Source: Myxococcales bacterium (GTDB lineage: Bacteria > Myxococcota > Polyangia > Nannocystales > Nannocystaceae). From it: a stretch of 64,000 nucleotides of DNA. Below the pieces are notes generated by a model. The model searched no databases and was not told where the DNA came from. It saw nothing but the letters and a program-made list of their open reading frames with translations. Where the stretch lies: contig JAEUJW010000067.1 in NCBI GenBank assembly GCA_016793465.1, positions 124,001 to 188,000 of the forward strand. Reading direction: 5' to 3'. Both the position numbers and the translations under genes were made by a program. Of the stretch, positions 1 to 8,403 are shown one piece after another (the first letter of the stretch is position 1; the number at the start of each line of letters is the position of its first letter).

Positions 1-1739
1 CCGACCACGGTGATCGCCCCGGCGGCGGCCTCGATGGCGAGCGCGTCGTCGCCGCTGGCGAGCGCGGCTCGCCAGGCCGCCTCGAGGTCGACGGCGGCGG
101 CGGTGTAGTCGCCGAGGCTCTCGTGGGCGCGGCCGCGGAGCAGCTGGATCTCGCCGATCAGCGGGCGGTAGGCCAGCGGCTCGGCGGCGGCGAGGGCCGC
201 GTCGGCGCCGGTCAGGGCGGCGGCGTAGCGACCGGCGGCGGCCTCGGCCCGGGCCCCGGCCAGCGCGTCGCGCAGGGCCGCGACGTCGGCGGCGGCCCCG
301 GCCGGGGCCGGCACGCCCGAGCGCAGGGCCAGCGCGTCGGCGCAGCCGGCCAGGCCGGGCAGGGCGCTGACCATCTGCGCCGCGCGCTCGCCCACGCCGG
401 CGTCGGCGGCGGCGAGCACGTCGACCACGGCCTGCAGCTCGCGCCGACGCACGGCCAGGCAGCCGGCCTGCAGCGTGCGCAGCTCGGGCTGCCCGGACTC
501 GCAGAGCGCGACGTTCATGGCCGACCACGCGCCGGCGTAGGCGTCGAGGCCGGCCTGCACGCGCGACCAGGTGGCGTCGGCGTAGACCAGGCCGGTCGAG
601 CGCAGCGCCGCCTCGACCGCGGCGCGGCGCCCGTCGTCCCACACGCCGGCGAGCTCGTCGGCGGCGGCGCTGCAGGACGTCGCGGGGGTCGTCGTGGTCC
701 GCCAGACGATCATCCCGGCCGCGGCGGCGCCGGCGAGCCCGAGCCAGCGCAGGCGGGCGCGTCGCGGGTCGCGGGTCAGCGCGGCGAGCAGCGCCGGCAT
801 GTCGGGCCAGCGCTCGGCCGGGTCGGTCCGTAGCCCGCGCAGCACGACCTTGCGCAGCCACGCGGGCACGCGCAGGGCCCTGGGGTCGTGGAGGCGGCCG
901 GTGCAGATCGCGGCGCCGAGGGCCTCGACGTTCGAGCCGCGGAACGGCATCTGCCCCGCAAGGCCCTGGTACAGCGAGACGCAGAACGCGAACTGGTCGG
1001 TGCGCGCGTCGATCGCCAGGCCCATGAACTGCTCGGGGGCCATGTAGGCCGGCGTGCCGAGGATCGTGCCGGTCTGCGTCAGGTCCTCCGCGAGGCCCGA
1101 GGCGCGCGCGGGGTCGACGTCGAGGCGCTCGGGCGCGTCGTCGGCGGTGCGGGCCAGGCCGAAGTCGGTGACCTGGACGCGGCCGTTGTCGGCGACGAGT
1201 ACGTTGTCGGGCTTCAGGTCGCGGTGGACCATGCCGGCCTCGTGGGCGGCCGCCAGCCCGCGGCCGACCGCGATGAACAGCGGCAGGACCTCGCGCCACG
1301 GGCGCGGAGCGGCCTTCAGCCACTTCGTCAGCGTCTGCCCGCGCACGAACTCCATGGCCACGAACACCTGGTCGTCGACGAGGCCGACGTCGAACACCGG
1401 CACGACGTTGGGGTGCGACAGGCGGGCCATGGCCTGGGCCTCGCGCAGCAGGCGGGCGCGGGCGTCGCTGCCGGCGCGGTCGGCCCGGATCAGCTTGATC
1501 GCCAGCTTGCGCTCGAGCTCGGGGTCGTAGGCGGCGACCACCACGCCCATGCCGCCGGCGCCGATGCGCTCGATGACGAGGTAGCGGCCGAGGCGGGCCG
1601 GCAGCGGGAGGTCGCGCGCCGACGCCGGGGCGGGCGTGGCGGCGGACTCGCGGTCGGTCTGTCCGTCGCGCCGCCGGGGCCCGTCGGCGCGGGTCGGCGC
1701 GGCGTCGGCCTGCGTGCGCTCCGTCGTGTCCTCCGCCAT
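1..1739 (-). CDS. Serine/threonine protein kinase with C-terminal repeat region (3' end cut off)
   Basis: From an ATG at 1739 the minus-strand frame stays open to the window edge, so at least 578 residues are present and the C-terminus is missing. The kinase domain (about 50-320) shows the glycine loop GAGGMG (60-65), the ATP lysine K82 in AIKLI, the catalytic loop HRDLKPDN (172-179), DFG (192-194) and the GTPAYMAPEQ segment. A hydrophobic stretch at about 331-346 is a likely membrane span, followed by an Ala-rich helical region that looks like degenerate TPRs. This is the usual layout of myxobacterial Hanks-type receptor kinases: cytoplasmic kinase, one span, extracytoplasmic sensor or TPR part. 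The N-terminal 45 residues are Ala/Arg/Asp-rich linker. The substrate cannot be inferred. Confidence 0.9.
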   Translation of the reverse strand, partial: MAEDTTERTQADAAPTRADGPRRRDGQTDRESAATPAPASARDLPLPARLGRYLVIERIGAGGMGVVVAAYDPELERKLAIKLIRADRAGSDARARLLREAQAMARLSHPNVVPVFDVGLVDDQVFVAMEFVRGQTLTKWLKAAPRPWREVLPLFIAVGRGLAAAHEAGMVHRDLKPDNVLVADNGRVQVTDFGLARTADDAPERLDVDPARASGLAEDLTQTGTILGTPAYMAPEQFMGLAIDARTDQFAFCVSLYQGLAGQMPFRGSNVEALGAAICTGRLHDPRALRVPAWLRKVVLRGLRTDPAERWPDMPALLAALTRDPRRARLRWLGLAGAAAAGMIVWRTTTTPATSCSAAADELAGVWDDGRRAAVEAALRSTGLVYADATWSRVQAGLDAYAGAWSAMNVALCESGQPELRTLQAGCLAVRRRELQAVVDVLAAADAGVGERAAQMVSALPGLAGCADALALRSGVPAPAGAAADVAALRDALAGARAEAAAGRYAAALTGADAALAAAEPLAYRPLIGEIQLLRGRAHESLGDYTAAAVDLEAAWRAALASGDDALAIEAAAGAITVV

Positions 1740-1826
1740 CCCCCCCCGTCGCATGCTACCCCGCCCGTCGACGCGCGGGCAATCCGCCGGCTCGCACGCG
1801 GCAGCGACCGCGCCGACGCTCGCGCC

Positions 1827-1997
1827 ATGCACGAGGAGCTGCGCGCGGAGCTGCTGCGCTGGATCGCCGAGGACGACGCGACGCGCGAGCGACTGGCGCG
1901 CGACGGCGGCCTGTTCGCCGGCTATCACCCCGAGATGGAGGCGGTGCACCGCCGCAACGCGGCGCGTCGGCGGGCGCCGAGTCGAAAAGACTCCTAA
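1827..1997 (+). pseudogene. DUF6624-like N-terminal remnant
   Basis: A 56-codon frame starts at ATG 1827. Its first 45 residues (ELLRWIAEDDATRERLA, then GYHPEMEAVHRRNAARR) look like the beginning of DUF6624 proteins, where a GYxPxMxxVHxxNxxRL segment is followed by a GWP-containing region. Here the frame turns into RRRAPSRKDS and stops, so the rest of the domain is absent. I read it as a truncated or frameshifted relic rather than a working small protein. It lies 87 bp from the divergent kinase start. Assignment to DUF6624 is from memory of the family pattern. Confidence 0.5.
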
Positions 1998-2057
1998 TTG
2001 ATGTGCTGCGAGCGATCTGCGCGCCCGGGTCGGCCGCGGCGGGGTTATCGTCGGCCC

Positions 2058-2627
2058 ATGCAGCAGCTCCGAGCTCTGGTGGTGGCGGCGAGCGTCGGGC
2101 TCGTCGCGCTGTCCGCCTCGTCGGCCCGCGCCGACGCGGTCATGCCCCCGCCCAGGGACTGCCCCGACGGCGCGGTCGGGGACACCGGTCACAACGGCCC
2201 GTGGTGTCGACCGACCACCTGCAACGTCGACGGCGACTGCGCGGGCGTCGGCGAACGCTTCGGCGGCGGCTCGGCGCCCGCGCGCGTGTGTCGCGAGCAG
2301 GGGCTGTGCGTCGAGGTCCGCAGCGAGAAGAGCGCGTCGGGCTGGTCGCACGGGCAGCCGTTCGAACGCACCTTCGCCCACGGCGCGTGCGGCGACGCGG
2401 CCGCCTGCACGGCGCCGGCGACCTGCGAGGCGGTCAAGCGCTGCGTGGTCGCGGCGGCGCCGACCACCGGCGCGCCGACGCAGCCGCCGGTGGTCGGCAC
2501 CCCGCCGACGCCCGCGCCCGCGCCGCCGGCCGCGGAGTCGCGGTGCAGCGCGGGCGGCACGACCCCCGCGGGCGGGCTGTGGCTGCTCGCGCTGGTCGGC
2601 CTGCGTCGCCGGCGAGGCTGTCCTTAG
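2058..2627 (+). CDS. Secreted Cys-containing protein with MYXO-CTERM-like C-terminus
   Basis: Predicted 189-residue exported protein. The start at ATG 2058 is chosen because it gives a clean signal peptide (MQQLRALVVAASVGLVALSA, then SARA before the likely cleavage site). The mature part has about ten cysteines, probably disulfide-bonded, and a Pro/Thr/Ala-rich linker (about 132-160). The tail reads as a Cys/Gly stretch, a hydrophobic GLWLLALVGL segment and an RRRR cluster, the architecture of the myxobacterial MYXO-CTERM sorting tag, which is processed at the envelope. The extreme C-terminal codons lie inside the first unit of a tandem repeat. The mature domain is not recognised. Confidence 0.75.
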   Translation: MQQLRALVVAASVGLVALSASSARADAVMPPPRDCPDGAVGDTGHNGPWCRPTTCNVDGDCAGVGERFGGGSAPARVCREQGLCVEVRSEKSASGWSHGQPFERTFAHGACGDAAACTAPATCEAVKRCVVAAAPTTGAPTQPPVVGTPPTPAPAPPAAESRCSAGGTTPAGGLWLLALVGLRRRRGCP

Positions 2628-2826
2628 AGGCAGGTCGCGAGGAGACCGCGCGGGGCGGGCCGCGGCTGCTGGCGTCGCCGGAGAGGCTGTCCTTGAGGTC
2701 AGGTCGCGGCGAGACCGGGCGCGGCTGCTGGCGTCGCCGAAGAGGCTGTCCTCGAGGTCAGGTCGCGGCGAGACCGGGCGCGGCTGCTCGCGTCGCCGGC
2801 GAGGCTGTCCTCGAGATCAGGTCGCG
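2604..2826. repeat. Tandem repeat of about 59 bp, four units
   Basis: Units begin at 2604, 2672, 2731 and 2790, each opening with GCGTCGCC and containing a CTGTCCTCGAGGTCAG-like imperfect palindrome. Period is 68 bp, then 59 and 59. The first unit covers the last codons of the upstream plus-strand gene and the last covers the final codons of the minus-strand peptidase gene, so the array fills the convergent gap and looks grown from gene-end sequence. Each unit could form a hairpin and may act in termination; that is inference. Confidence 0.85.
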
Positions 2827-4367
2827 GCCGGGCCGCCCTCGGCGAGCTCGCGGGCGAGGGCGAGGAGCCAGCGGGCGTGGCCGGCCATGAGCTGCAGCGA
2901 GGTCAGCTCCTTCTCGCTCTCGGGGGCGAAGTAGCCGGTGCCGAGGTTGGCGACCGGGATGCCGCGCTCGAGGAACACATCGACGCCGGTGCCGCCGCGG
3001 ATCGGCAGGCGGCGGGTGGCGACGCCGGCGGCCTGTCCGGCCCGCTCGGCGGCGTCGGCGAGGCCGGGGTGGGCGGCCAGCTCGGGGCCCATGTTGACGT
3101 ATTGATCGATCCTATTAAATGCGTTGTCGCCGGCCAGCCCACGTACGTGCTCGACGCGGCGCGCGAGGGTGTCCTTATTAAAATCGCGGAGGCGGACGTC
3201 GAGCTGGATCCCGGCGGCGAGGGTGCGGGCCCGCATCGGCTGGGAGTAGCCGTCGCGATCCGACGAGTCCTCGGCGGGCAGGGTGAAGCCGGGGCGCGAG
3301 GCGAGGAAGCGGGAGATCCAGGCGAGCATGGCCTCGGCCGCGCCGTCGTCGGCGAGCGCGGCGCTGCTCGGGGTCAGCGACCACGACGCGCCGCGCGGGC
3401 GGTGCGGGGCCATCACCGCCTCGAGGGCCGCGCGCACGCGGGCCTCGGCGCCGTCGGCGACGCGGAGGGCCACGCGGGCGTCGCAGTCGCGCAGCTCGTC
3501 GGACTCGAACCCGAGGATCTCCGCGTCGGCGGGCGCGAGCGCGGCGCGCCACTCGGCGACCAGGCGCGGCGCGGCGCGGTGGCCCTCGGCCGCGGCGGTG
3601 GCCCCGTGGGTGTTGACGCCGCCGACCTGCGCGACGAACCCGGCGCCGCGCAGGCCGCGGCCCGGCCGCGGCGCGAACGTCACGCTCGTCATGGCGGCGT
3701 TGAAGTTCTCGACGTTGACCTCGTACGGGAGGATGCCGTCGACGGTGTAGGCCCAGCGGACGCCGCGCTCCTGCAGCAGCGCGGCGAGGCCGACGACGGC
3801 CTCGTGGCGCCCGACCTCCTCGTCGGGCCGGCCGACGAACACGAGCGGCGGGCGATCTTCGGCGTGCTGCTCGAGCAGCGCCGCCAGGGTCATGCAGTGG
3901 GCCAGGCCGAGCTTGTCGTCGAGCCCGAACGGGCGGTCGCCGGGGCCGTGCACGACGTCGTGGCCGACGAACGGCGCCAACGACGGGTAGGTCGCGACGT
4001 CGACGCGGATGTCGGGGTTGGCGGGGAAGCGCAGGGCCTCGCCGCGCCAGCCGCGGTGCACGTGCAACGACGGCACGGCCGCGGTGCCGCGGGCGGTGTC
4101 GAGGTGGACCATGAGCGCGACCGGGGCCCTGTCCGCGCCGCGGCCGCGGCCGCGGTAGCTGGCGATCACGTTGGCCATGGCGTCGCGCTCGACCGCGGCG
4201 CCGAGCCTGGCGTGGTAGTCGGCGACGAGCTCGGCGAGCGCGACCTGGCCCGCGGTCGTCGGGATGCCGGGCGAGCGCTCGTCGCTCTGGCTGTCGACGG
4301 CGACGACGGCCTCGAGGTTGGCGAGGGTGCGGGCGGCCAGGGCTTCGTCTGTGGGCTGCGGGTGCAT
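2817..4367 (-). CDS. M20-family peptidase T-like tripeptidase
   Basis: A 516-residue protein resembling peptidase T, a cytoplasmic zinc aminopeptidase that removes the N-terminal residue of tripeptides. Visible hallmarks are the N-terminal SQSDE...TTAGQ segment (26-41), metal ligand motifs HLD (H88, D90) and LDDKLG (D150/D151), the PDEEVG pair (E183/E184) and YTVDG followed by EVNVENFNAA. It is longer than typical PepT (about 410) because of an insertion with a Gly/Arg-rich stretch and extra residues in the lid region. ATG 4367 is preferred over GTG 4388 because homology-like sequence begins just after it. Two AT-rich codon islands (near 3107 and 3175) encode FN dipeptides. The 3' end lies inside the tandem repeat. 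Confidence 0.75.
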   Translation of the reverse strand: MHPQPTDEALAARTLANLEAVVAVDSQSDERSPGIPTTAGQVALAELVADYHARLGAAVERDAMANVIASYRGRGRGADRAPVALMVHLDTARGTAAVPSLHVHRGWRGEALRFPANPDIRVDVATYPSLAPFVGHDVVHGPGDRPFGLDDKLGLAHCMTLAALLEQHAEDRPPLVFVGRPDEEVGRHEAVVGLAALLQERGVRWAYTVDGILPYEVNVENFNAAMTSVTFAPRPGRGLRGAGFVAQVGGVNTHGATAAAEGHRAAPRLVAEWRAALAPADAEILGFESDELRDCDARVALRVADGAEARVRAALEAVMAPHRPRGASWSLTPSSAALADDGAAEAMLAWISRFLASRPGFTLPAEDSSDRDGYSQPMRARTLAAGIQLDVRLRDFNKDTLARRVEHVRGLAGDNAFNRIDQYVNMGPELAAHPGLADAAERAGQAAGVATRRLPIRGGTGVDVFLERGIPVANLGTGYFAPESEKELTSLQLMAGHARWLLALARELAEGGPAAT

Positions 4368-4427
4368 GCGAGCGCCGCACGGTCGCACGCCGGCGGCCGC
4401 GGCGACAAGCGGCGGGCGGGCCCGCGA

Positions 4428-4964
4428 TCAGGCCGCTGGCGCGCTGCCCATGGCGAGGACCTTGCGGCCCTCCTCGAACAGGATGGCGCACTTGTTGGCC
4501 TCGAGGATCTCGAGCACCACGCCCTGGCCGAACTTCGGGTGCGAGACCGGCTCGCCGGTGGCGAAGGTCTCGCGCATCGAGTAGGGGCGGACCACGAGGT
4601 CGCGGCGCATGGCGAGCTCGTCCATGCGGCGCTGCCACTCGCGGGCGCCGGTCGGGGCCGGCGCGGACGAGGCCGCGGGCTTGGCGGCCCTGGCCGGCTT
4701 GGCCGCGGCGGCGGGCTTCGGCGGCGGGGCCGGCTTGGCCGGGGCGCGCGCGGCGGCGGTCCGGTTCTGCACGATCGGCGCGGCGGTCTGCTGCTTGGGC
4801 GCGGCGATCTTCGGCGCGTGGTAGTTGTGTTGACCGTGGCACTCCTTGCACTCGACGCGCTTGGCCTCGGTGTTACCGGGCTTCAGCGCGACGACGACGT
4901 GAAGGGTGTCGGTGCGACACTTGGTGCACCACGCCTCGATGTCCTCGCCGACTTTCATGGCCAT
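4428..4964 (-). CDS. Zinc-ribbon protein with C-terminal UvrD-tudor-like domain
   Basis: A 178-residue cytoplasmic protein. N-terminal zinc ribbon: C13-x2-C16 and C39-x2-C42 around a short beta hairpin. Middle (about 50-100): Lys/Ala/Pro-rich flexible linker. C-terminus (about 125-170): GEPVSHPKFGQGVVLEILE...ILFEEGRKVL, the VxHxxFGxGxV...F..G.K.L pattern seen in the C-terminal tudor-like module of UvrD/PcrA helicases, which contacts RNA polymerase. A role at the transcription machinery or nucleic acids is therefore plausible but unproven. ATG 4964 (MAMKVGED) or ATG 4958 could start it; neither has a clear ribosome site. It is 60 bp upstream of the peptidase gene on the same strand. Confidence 0.65.
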   Translation of the reverse strand: MAMKVGEDIEAWCTKCRTDTLHVVVALKPGNTEAKRVECKECHGQHNYHAPKIAAPKQQTAAPIVQNRTAAARAPAKPAPPPKPAAAAKPARAAKPAASSAPAPTGAREWQRRMDELAMRRDLVVRPYSMRETFATGEPVSHPKFGQGVVLEILEANKCAILFEEGRKVLAMGSAPAA

Positions 4965-5094
4965 GCTGGGAGGGCCCAAGATACGGGAAGGCGATCGGTC
5001 TGCCAACCGGCGCGGGTGGGGACAGATGCGGTCCGAGGCGTGCGAAGTCATCGCCGTGACAGCGCGTGAGTCGGCTTGCGGCGGGCGCGGAGCG

Positions 5095-5108
5095 CGGACA
5101 ATTGTCCG
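5095..5108. promoter_or_regulatory. Perfect 14-bp palindrome in a divergent intergenic region
   Basis: CGGACAATTGTCCG is a perfect inverted repeat 48 bp before the DUF1704 gene start, in the 192-bp region shared with the divergent zinc-ribbon gene. Its position and AT-rich centre suit an operator for a dimeric regulator. No -35/-10 pair stands out around it. Confidence 0.4.
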
Positions 5109-5156
5109 GAGACGCGCGGGACGATCGTCGTCGGACTGCGTTACCATCGCGGGGTG

Positions 5157-6422
5157 ATGGATCGCGTGACCTTGCAGCAGATCGCGGCCGCGGACGCGCG
5201 GCTGGTGGCGGCGGCGAAGGAGGTGAAGGTCCTGAGCCACCTCGCGTGGCCGGCGCGGCTGGCCGCGGAGTTCCTGGCGCACTGGCGGGCGGGGGATCCG
5301 CGCCTGCCGGAGGTCCCGCTGCGGGCCCAGCGGTTCGACGGCAACATCGCCGAGCTGCGGGCGCTGATGGACGAGTGCGACGCCGACGAGCCGATCGGGC
5401 GCTACCTGCTGCGGACGGCGCGCAGCTACGTGGCGGCGGCGCGGATGGTCGAGCGGATCGGCACCGCCGAGTTCACCGACCGCTCGATCGAGCTGTACGG
5501 GACGCCGCGGGATCGCATCGGCCCGACCGAGGTGACCAACCTCGAGGCGGCCGAGCATTTCCTGGCGCTGACCGACGACTTCCCGGTGGTCGGGGAGGTC
5601 CCGGACGAGGTCTGCCTGCGGCCGGAGTACGTGGCGGAGCAGCTGCGTCAGCGCATCGCGGCGGTGTTCCTCGACCACCCGATCGCCGTCGAGGTCGACG
5701 GCGAGATGGCCTCGAAGGCGGCCGCGGGCGCGCAGCGGGTGCGGATCCGCGGGGGCACGTGCTTCTCGGAGCAGGACGTGCCGCAGCTCGCGGAGCACGA
5801 GGTGTTCGTGCACAGCCTGACGGCCACCAACGGGCGCGAGCAGCCGGTGCTGCGCAGCATGGGCCTGGGGGCGCCGCGGACCACGGCCACGCAGGAGGGC
5901 CTGGCGACCTTCGCCGAGCTGATCACCAACGCCATGGACCTCAGCCGCCTGCGCCGGCTGGCGCTGCGGGTCAAGGCGATCGACATGGGCCTGCAGGGGG
6001 CCGACTTCATCGACGTGTTCAAGTTCTTCCTGGCGGAGGGGCAGTCGCAGGAGGAGAGCTTCCACTCGGCGGCGCGGGTGTTCCGCGGCGGGGACGTGCG
6101 CGGCAAGCTGGTGTTCACCAAGGACGTGGTCTACCTGCAGGGGCTGATCGCGGTGCACACCTTCTTCCTGAAGGCGATCCACCAGGGAAAACCCGAGTAC
6201 ATCCGCGACCTGTTCGCCGGGCGCATGACGGTGGGCGACGTGCTCGACCTGCACGCCTACTTCCGCAACGGCACCATCGCCCCGCCGCGCTACGAGCCGA
6301 CGTGGATCAAGAACCAGCCGACGTTCGCCGCCTTCCTCGTCTACTCGATCTTCAACACGCGGCTGACGGTGGCCATGAACCTGGCCGACTTCCACGAGCC
6401 GCTGCCCGAACCGAGTTCGTAG
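5157..6422 (+). CDS. DUF1704 / QEGLA-motif metallopeptidase-like protein
   Basis: A 421-residue protein of the DUF1704 family, which includes proteins annotated as flavohemoglobin expression-modulating QEGLA motif proteins and the eukaryotic MATCAP tyrosine carboxypeptidases. The zinc-site pattern HEVFVH (214-219) and the signature QEGLA (246-250) are both present; the glutamate of QEGLA is the expected third ligand. Length is normal for bacterial members. No signal peptide is seen, so it should be cytoplasmic. ATG 5157 is used; a GTG one codon upstream is also possible. By analogy to MATCAP it may be a peptidase; the bacterial substrate is unknown. Confidence 0.85.
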   Translation: MDRVTLQQIAAADARLVAAAKEVKVLSHLAWPARLAAEFLAHWRAGDPRLPEVPLRAQRFDGNIAELRALMDECDADEPIGRYLLRTARSYVAAARMVERIGTAEFTDRSIELYGTPRDRIGPTEVTNLEAAEHFLALTDDFPVVGEVPDEVCLRPEYVAEQLRQRIAAVFLDHPIAVEVDGEMASKAAAGAQRVRIRGGTCFSEQDVPQLAEHEVFVHSLTATNGREQPVLRSMGLGAPRTTATQEGLATFAELITNAMDLSRLRRLALRVKAIDMGLQGADFIDVFKFFLAEGQSQEESFHSAARVFRGGDVRGKLVFTKDVVYLQGLIAVHTFFLKAIHQGKPEYIRDLFAGRMTVGDVLDLHAYFRNGTIAPPRYEPTWIKNQPTFAAFLVYSIFNTRLTVAMNLADFHEPLPEPSS

Positions 6423-6498
6423 GCGCCCGCGACGCCGCGCAGCGAGTGCGCGAGGGGCCCGGTTGCCCGCCATCGTCGCGGTGGTACGGACTCGGGTG

Positions 6499-7614
6499 AT
6501 GTACGACGTCTCCGATATCCAACGCCTCCTCAGCCAGCCCGACGCCGATCGCACGCTGTCGCTGTACCTGACGACCGACGCGGCGCGCATCGAGAACCAC
6601 GCGACGACCCCCGGGTGGAGGATCTGGGCGAAGAACGCCCTGCACGCGCTCGCGCAGCAGCACCCCGGCGACGAGGCGTTCGCGGGCCTGCGCGCGCGGG
6701 CCGAGGCGCTGCTCGACGCCCACCGCAGCAGCTCGAAGGCGCTGGCGCTGTTCCTCACCCCGAAGAGCGAGGAGGTGCTGGCCCTGCCGGTGCCGGTCGG
6801 CGACAACGCGGCGGCCTACGGGCGGGCCGCGCTGGCGCCGCTGCTGTGGCTGCTCGACGAGTACCGCCGCACGCTCGTCGTCGTCGTCGACAAGGAGCGG
6901 GCCCGGTTCGTCTCGGGCTACCTCGGGCGGTCGAGCCGCGAGGGCGCGCACGTCAACGACTTCGCGCTGTACGACTTCCCCGAGAAGACGCAGATGCCGC
7001 AGGGCGACCGGACCATGGGCGGGTCGAACCGCGACGCGTTCGCGGCCACCGAGGACGACCACCGCCGGCGCTTCTACCAGGAGGTCGCGGAGCAGACGCG
7101 GGTCCTGATGGAGGAGACGCGGGCGGAGCGGCTGGTGCTCGGCGGGGCCGAGGAGTCGGCGCACGCGTTGAAGCGCGAGCTGCACGCGTCGCTGGCCCGG
7201 CAGGTGCTCGCGGTGGTCGCGGTGCCGCCGTACGTCGACGACGCGGAGGTCGTGCGGCGGGTGTCGCCGGTGACGGCGGCGGCCGAGCGGGCCCGGGAGG
7301 TCGAGCTGGTGGCCGAGGTCGTCGACCTGGCCCGGTCCGGCGGCCGCGGGGCCCTGGGGCAGGCGGAGGTGGCGGCCTGCCTCGAGCGCAAGCAGGTCGA
7401 GCTGCTGGTGCTGCCCTGGCCGATCGAGGACGCCGAGCTGCGCGACCGCCTGCCGCGCGAGGCCGTGGCCGCCGGGGCCCGCGTCGAGCTGGTCTCCGGC
7501 GAGGCGGCGCAGCGGCTGGCGCAGGAGGGCGGCGTGGCCGCCCGGCTGTTCTACGCGACGCCTGCGGCGCTGCAGGGCGGCGAGCAGGCGGCGAGCAAGG
7601 CCCGGGTGGCCTGA
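6499..7614 (+). CDS. VLRF1/baeRF-type release-factor-like protein
   Basis: A 371-residue protein with the three-part layout of bacterial/archaeal eRF1-superfamily (baeRF) proteins: an N-terminal region beginning with DIQRLLSQPDADRTLSLYL, a middle VLRF1-like beta domain (about 110-170, RRTLVVVVDKERARFVSGYLG followed by FALYDFPEKTQ) and a C-terminal L7Ae-like domain (about 290-370, VELLVLPWPIEDAELRD). Relatives are predicted peptidyl-tRNA hydrolases or ribosome-rescue factors, like Vms1/ANKZF1. I see no GGQ motif, which baeRF proteins often lack. ATG 6499 is chosen as the first Met before the conserved start. It stands alone, 76 bp after the DUF1704 gene. Confidence 0.7.
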   Translation: MYDVSDIQRLLSQPDADRTLSLYLTTDAARIENHATTPGWRIWAKNALHALAQQHPGDEAFAGLRARAEALLDAHRSSSKALALFLTPKSEEVLALPVPVGDNAAAYGRAALAPLLWLLDEYRRTLVVVVDKERARFVSGYLGRSSREGAHVNDFALYDFPEKTQMPQGDRTMGGSNRDAFAATEDDHRRRFYQEVAEQTRVLMEETRAERLVLGGAEESAHALKRELHASLARQVLAVVAVPPYVDDAEVVRRVSPVTAAAERAREVELVAEVVDLARSGGRGALGQAEVAACLERKQVELLVLPWPIEDAELRDRLPREAVAAGARVELVSGEAAQRLAQEGGVAARLFYATPAALQGGEQAASKARVA

Positions 7615-7688
7615 CGTCAGCGGCCCGGGACCGGAAAACAACGACGTAAACTTTCCCGCGACGGGACGCGAGACGTACAATCCGACGG

Positions 7689-8330
7689 ATGTCGATCCCC
7701 GCCTCGCTGTCCCGTCTCGGCCTTTTAATAGTCTTTGTCGCCGCGTCGGGCTGCAAGGACAAGGCGGACACGACGCCGCCGGAGACGGACGCCACGGCGA
7801 ACCCCGAGCCGGCCGCGGACCCGGAGCCGCCGGCCGACGCCGAGCCGGCCGCGGCCGACGAGGCCGAGGTCGACGCCAAGGCCGACGCCAAGGCCGACGC
7901 CAAGTCCGACGGCCAGGCCAAGGCCGCCGGCGACGTGCTGACGGTGCTGGCGGCCAAGGCCCCGGCGTTCAACGAGCTGGTGCTGCTGTCGGACTACGGC
8001 AAGGGCATGCACTCCCAGGACGGCGCGGGCTTCACGGTGCTGGCGCCGAACGACGACGCGATGGGCAAGTTCGGCAAGGCGGCGGTCGACCGCCTGAAGA
8101 AGAAGCCCGCCGAGCTCGACGAGTTCGTGCGCCTGCACGTGATCCTCGGGACCAACGACATCAACAAGCTGACGAACTTCCGCACCGCGCCGACGGCCGC
8201 CGGCAAGGACCTCGAGGTCAAGGCCCAGGACAACGACGTGATGGTCCAGGGCGTCAAGCTGATCGACGCCGACCTGAAGGCCGACAACGGGGTCGTGCAC
8301 GTGGTCGACAGGGTGATCAAGAAGAAGTAG
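7689..8330 (+). CDS. Fasciclin (FAS1) domain lipoprotein
   Basis: A 213-residue lipoprotein. The signal peptide ends in the lipobox VAASGC (Cys22). Residues 23-78 are a low-complexity Ala/Asp/Glu/Lys linker. The rest is one FAS1 domain: DVLTVLAAKAPAFNELVLL, the H1-like FTVLAPNDDAM, then LHVILG and the closing GVVHVVDRVI. FAS1 domains mediate adhesion or carbohydrate/protein contacts at the cell surface. A TTA codon occurs in the signal peptide (7725-7727) inside an AT-rich pocket. A hairpin follows ten bases after the stop. Confidence 0.9.
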   Translation: MSIPASLSRLGLLIVFVAASGCKDKADTTPPETDATANPEPAADPEPPADAEPAAADEAEVDAKADAKADAKSDGQAKAAGDVLTVLAAKAPAFNELVLLSDYGKGMHSQDGAGFTVLAPNDDAMGKFGKAAVDRLKKKPAELDEFVRLHVILGTNDINKLTNFRTAPTAAGKDLEVKAQDNDVMVQGVKLIDADLKADNGVVHVVDRVIKKK

Positions 8331-8339
8331 GCCGCGCTC

Positions 8340-8357
8340 GCATCTCCTGTGAGATGC
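8340..8357 (+). terminator. Short hairpin after the fasciclin gene
   Basis: GCATCTC, loop CTGT, GAGATGC: a perfect 7-bp stem with tetraloop ten bases after the stop codon. There is no U-tract, so it would be an atypical intrinsic terminator or an mRNA 3'-end stabiliser. Confidence 0.4.
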
Positions 8358-8403
8358 TTCACGACGTTCGTGCGCAGAGGCGGTATGTTACGCTGGTAGC
8401 GCA

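Noticed and set aside
4965..6806. Extension of the zinc-ribbon protein to 792 residues
   Set aside because: The extra minus-strand sequence is Arg/His/Leu shadow of the DUF1704 gene; the protein-like sequence begins at the Met before the zinc ribbon.
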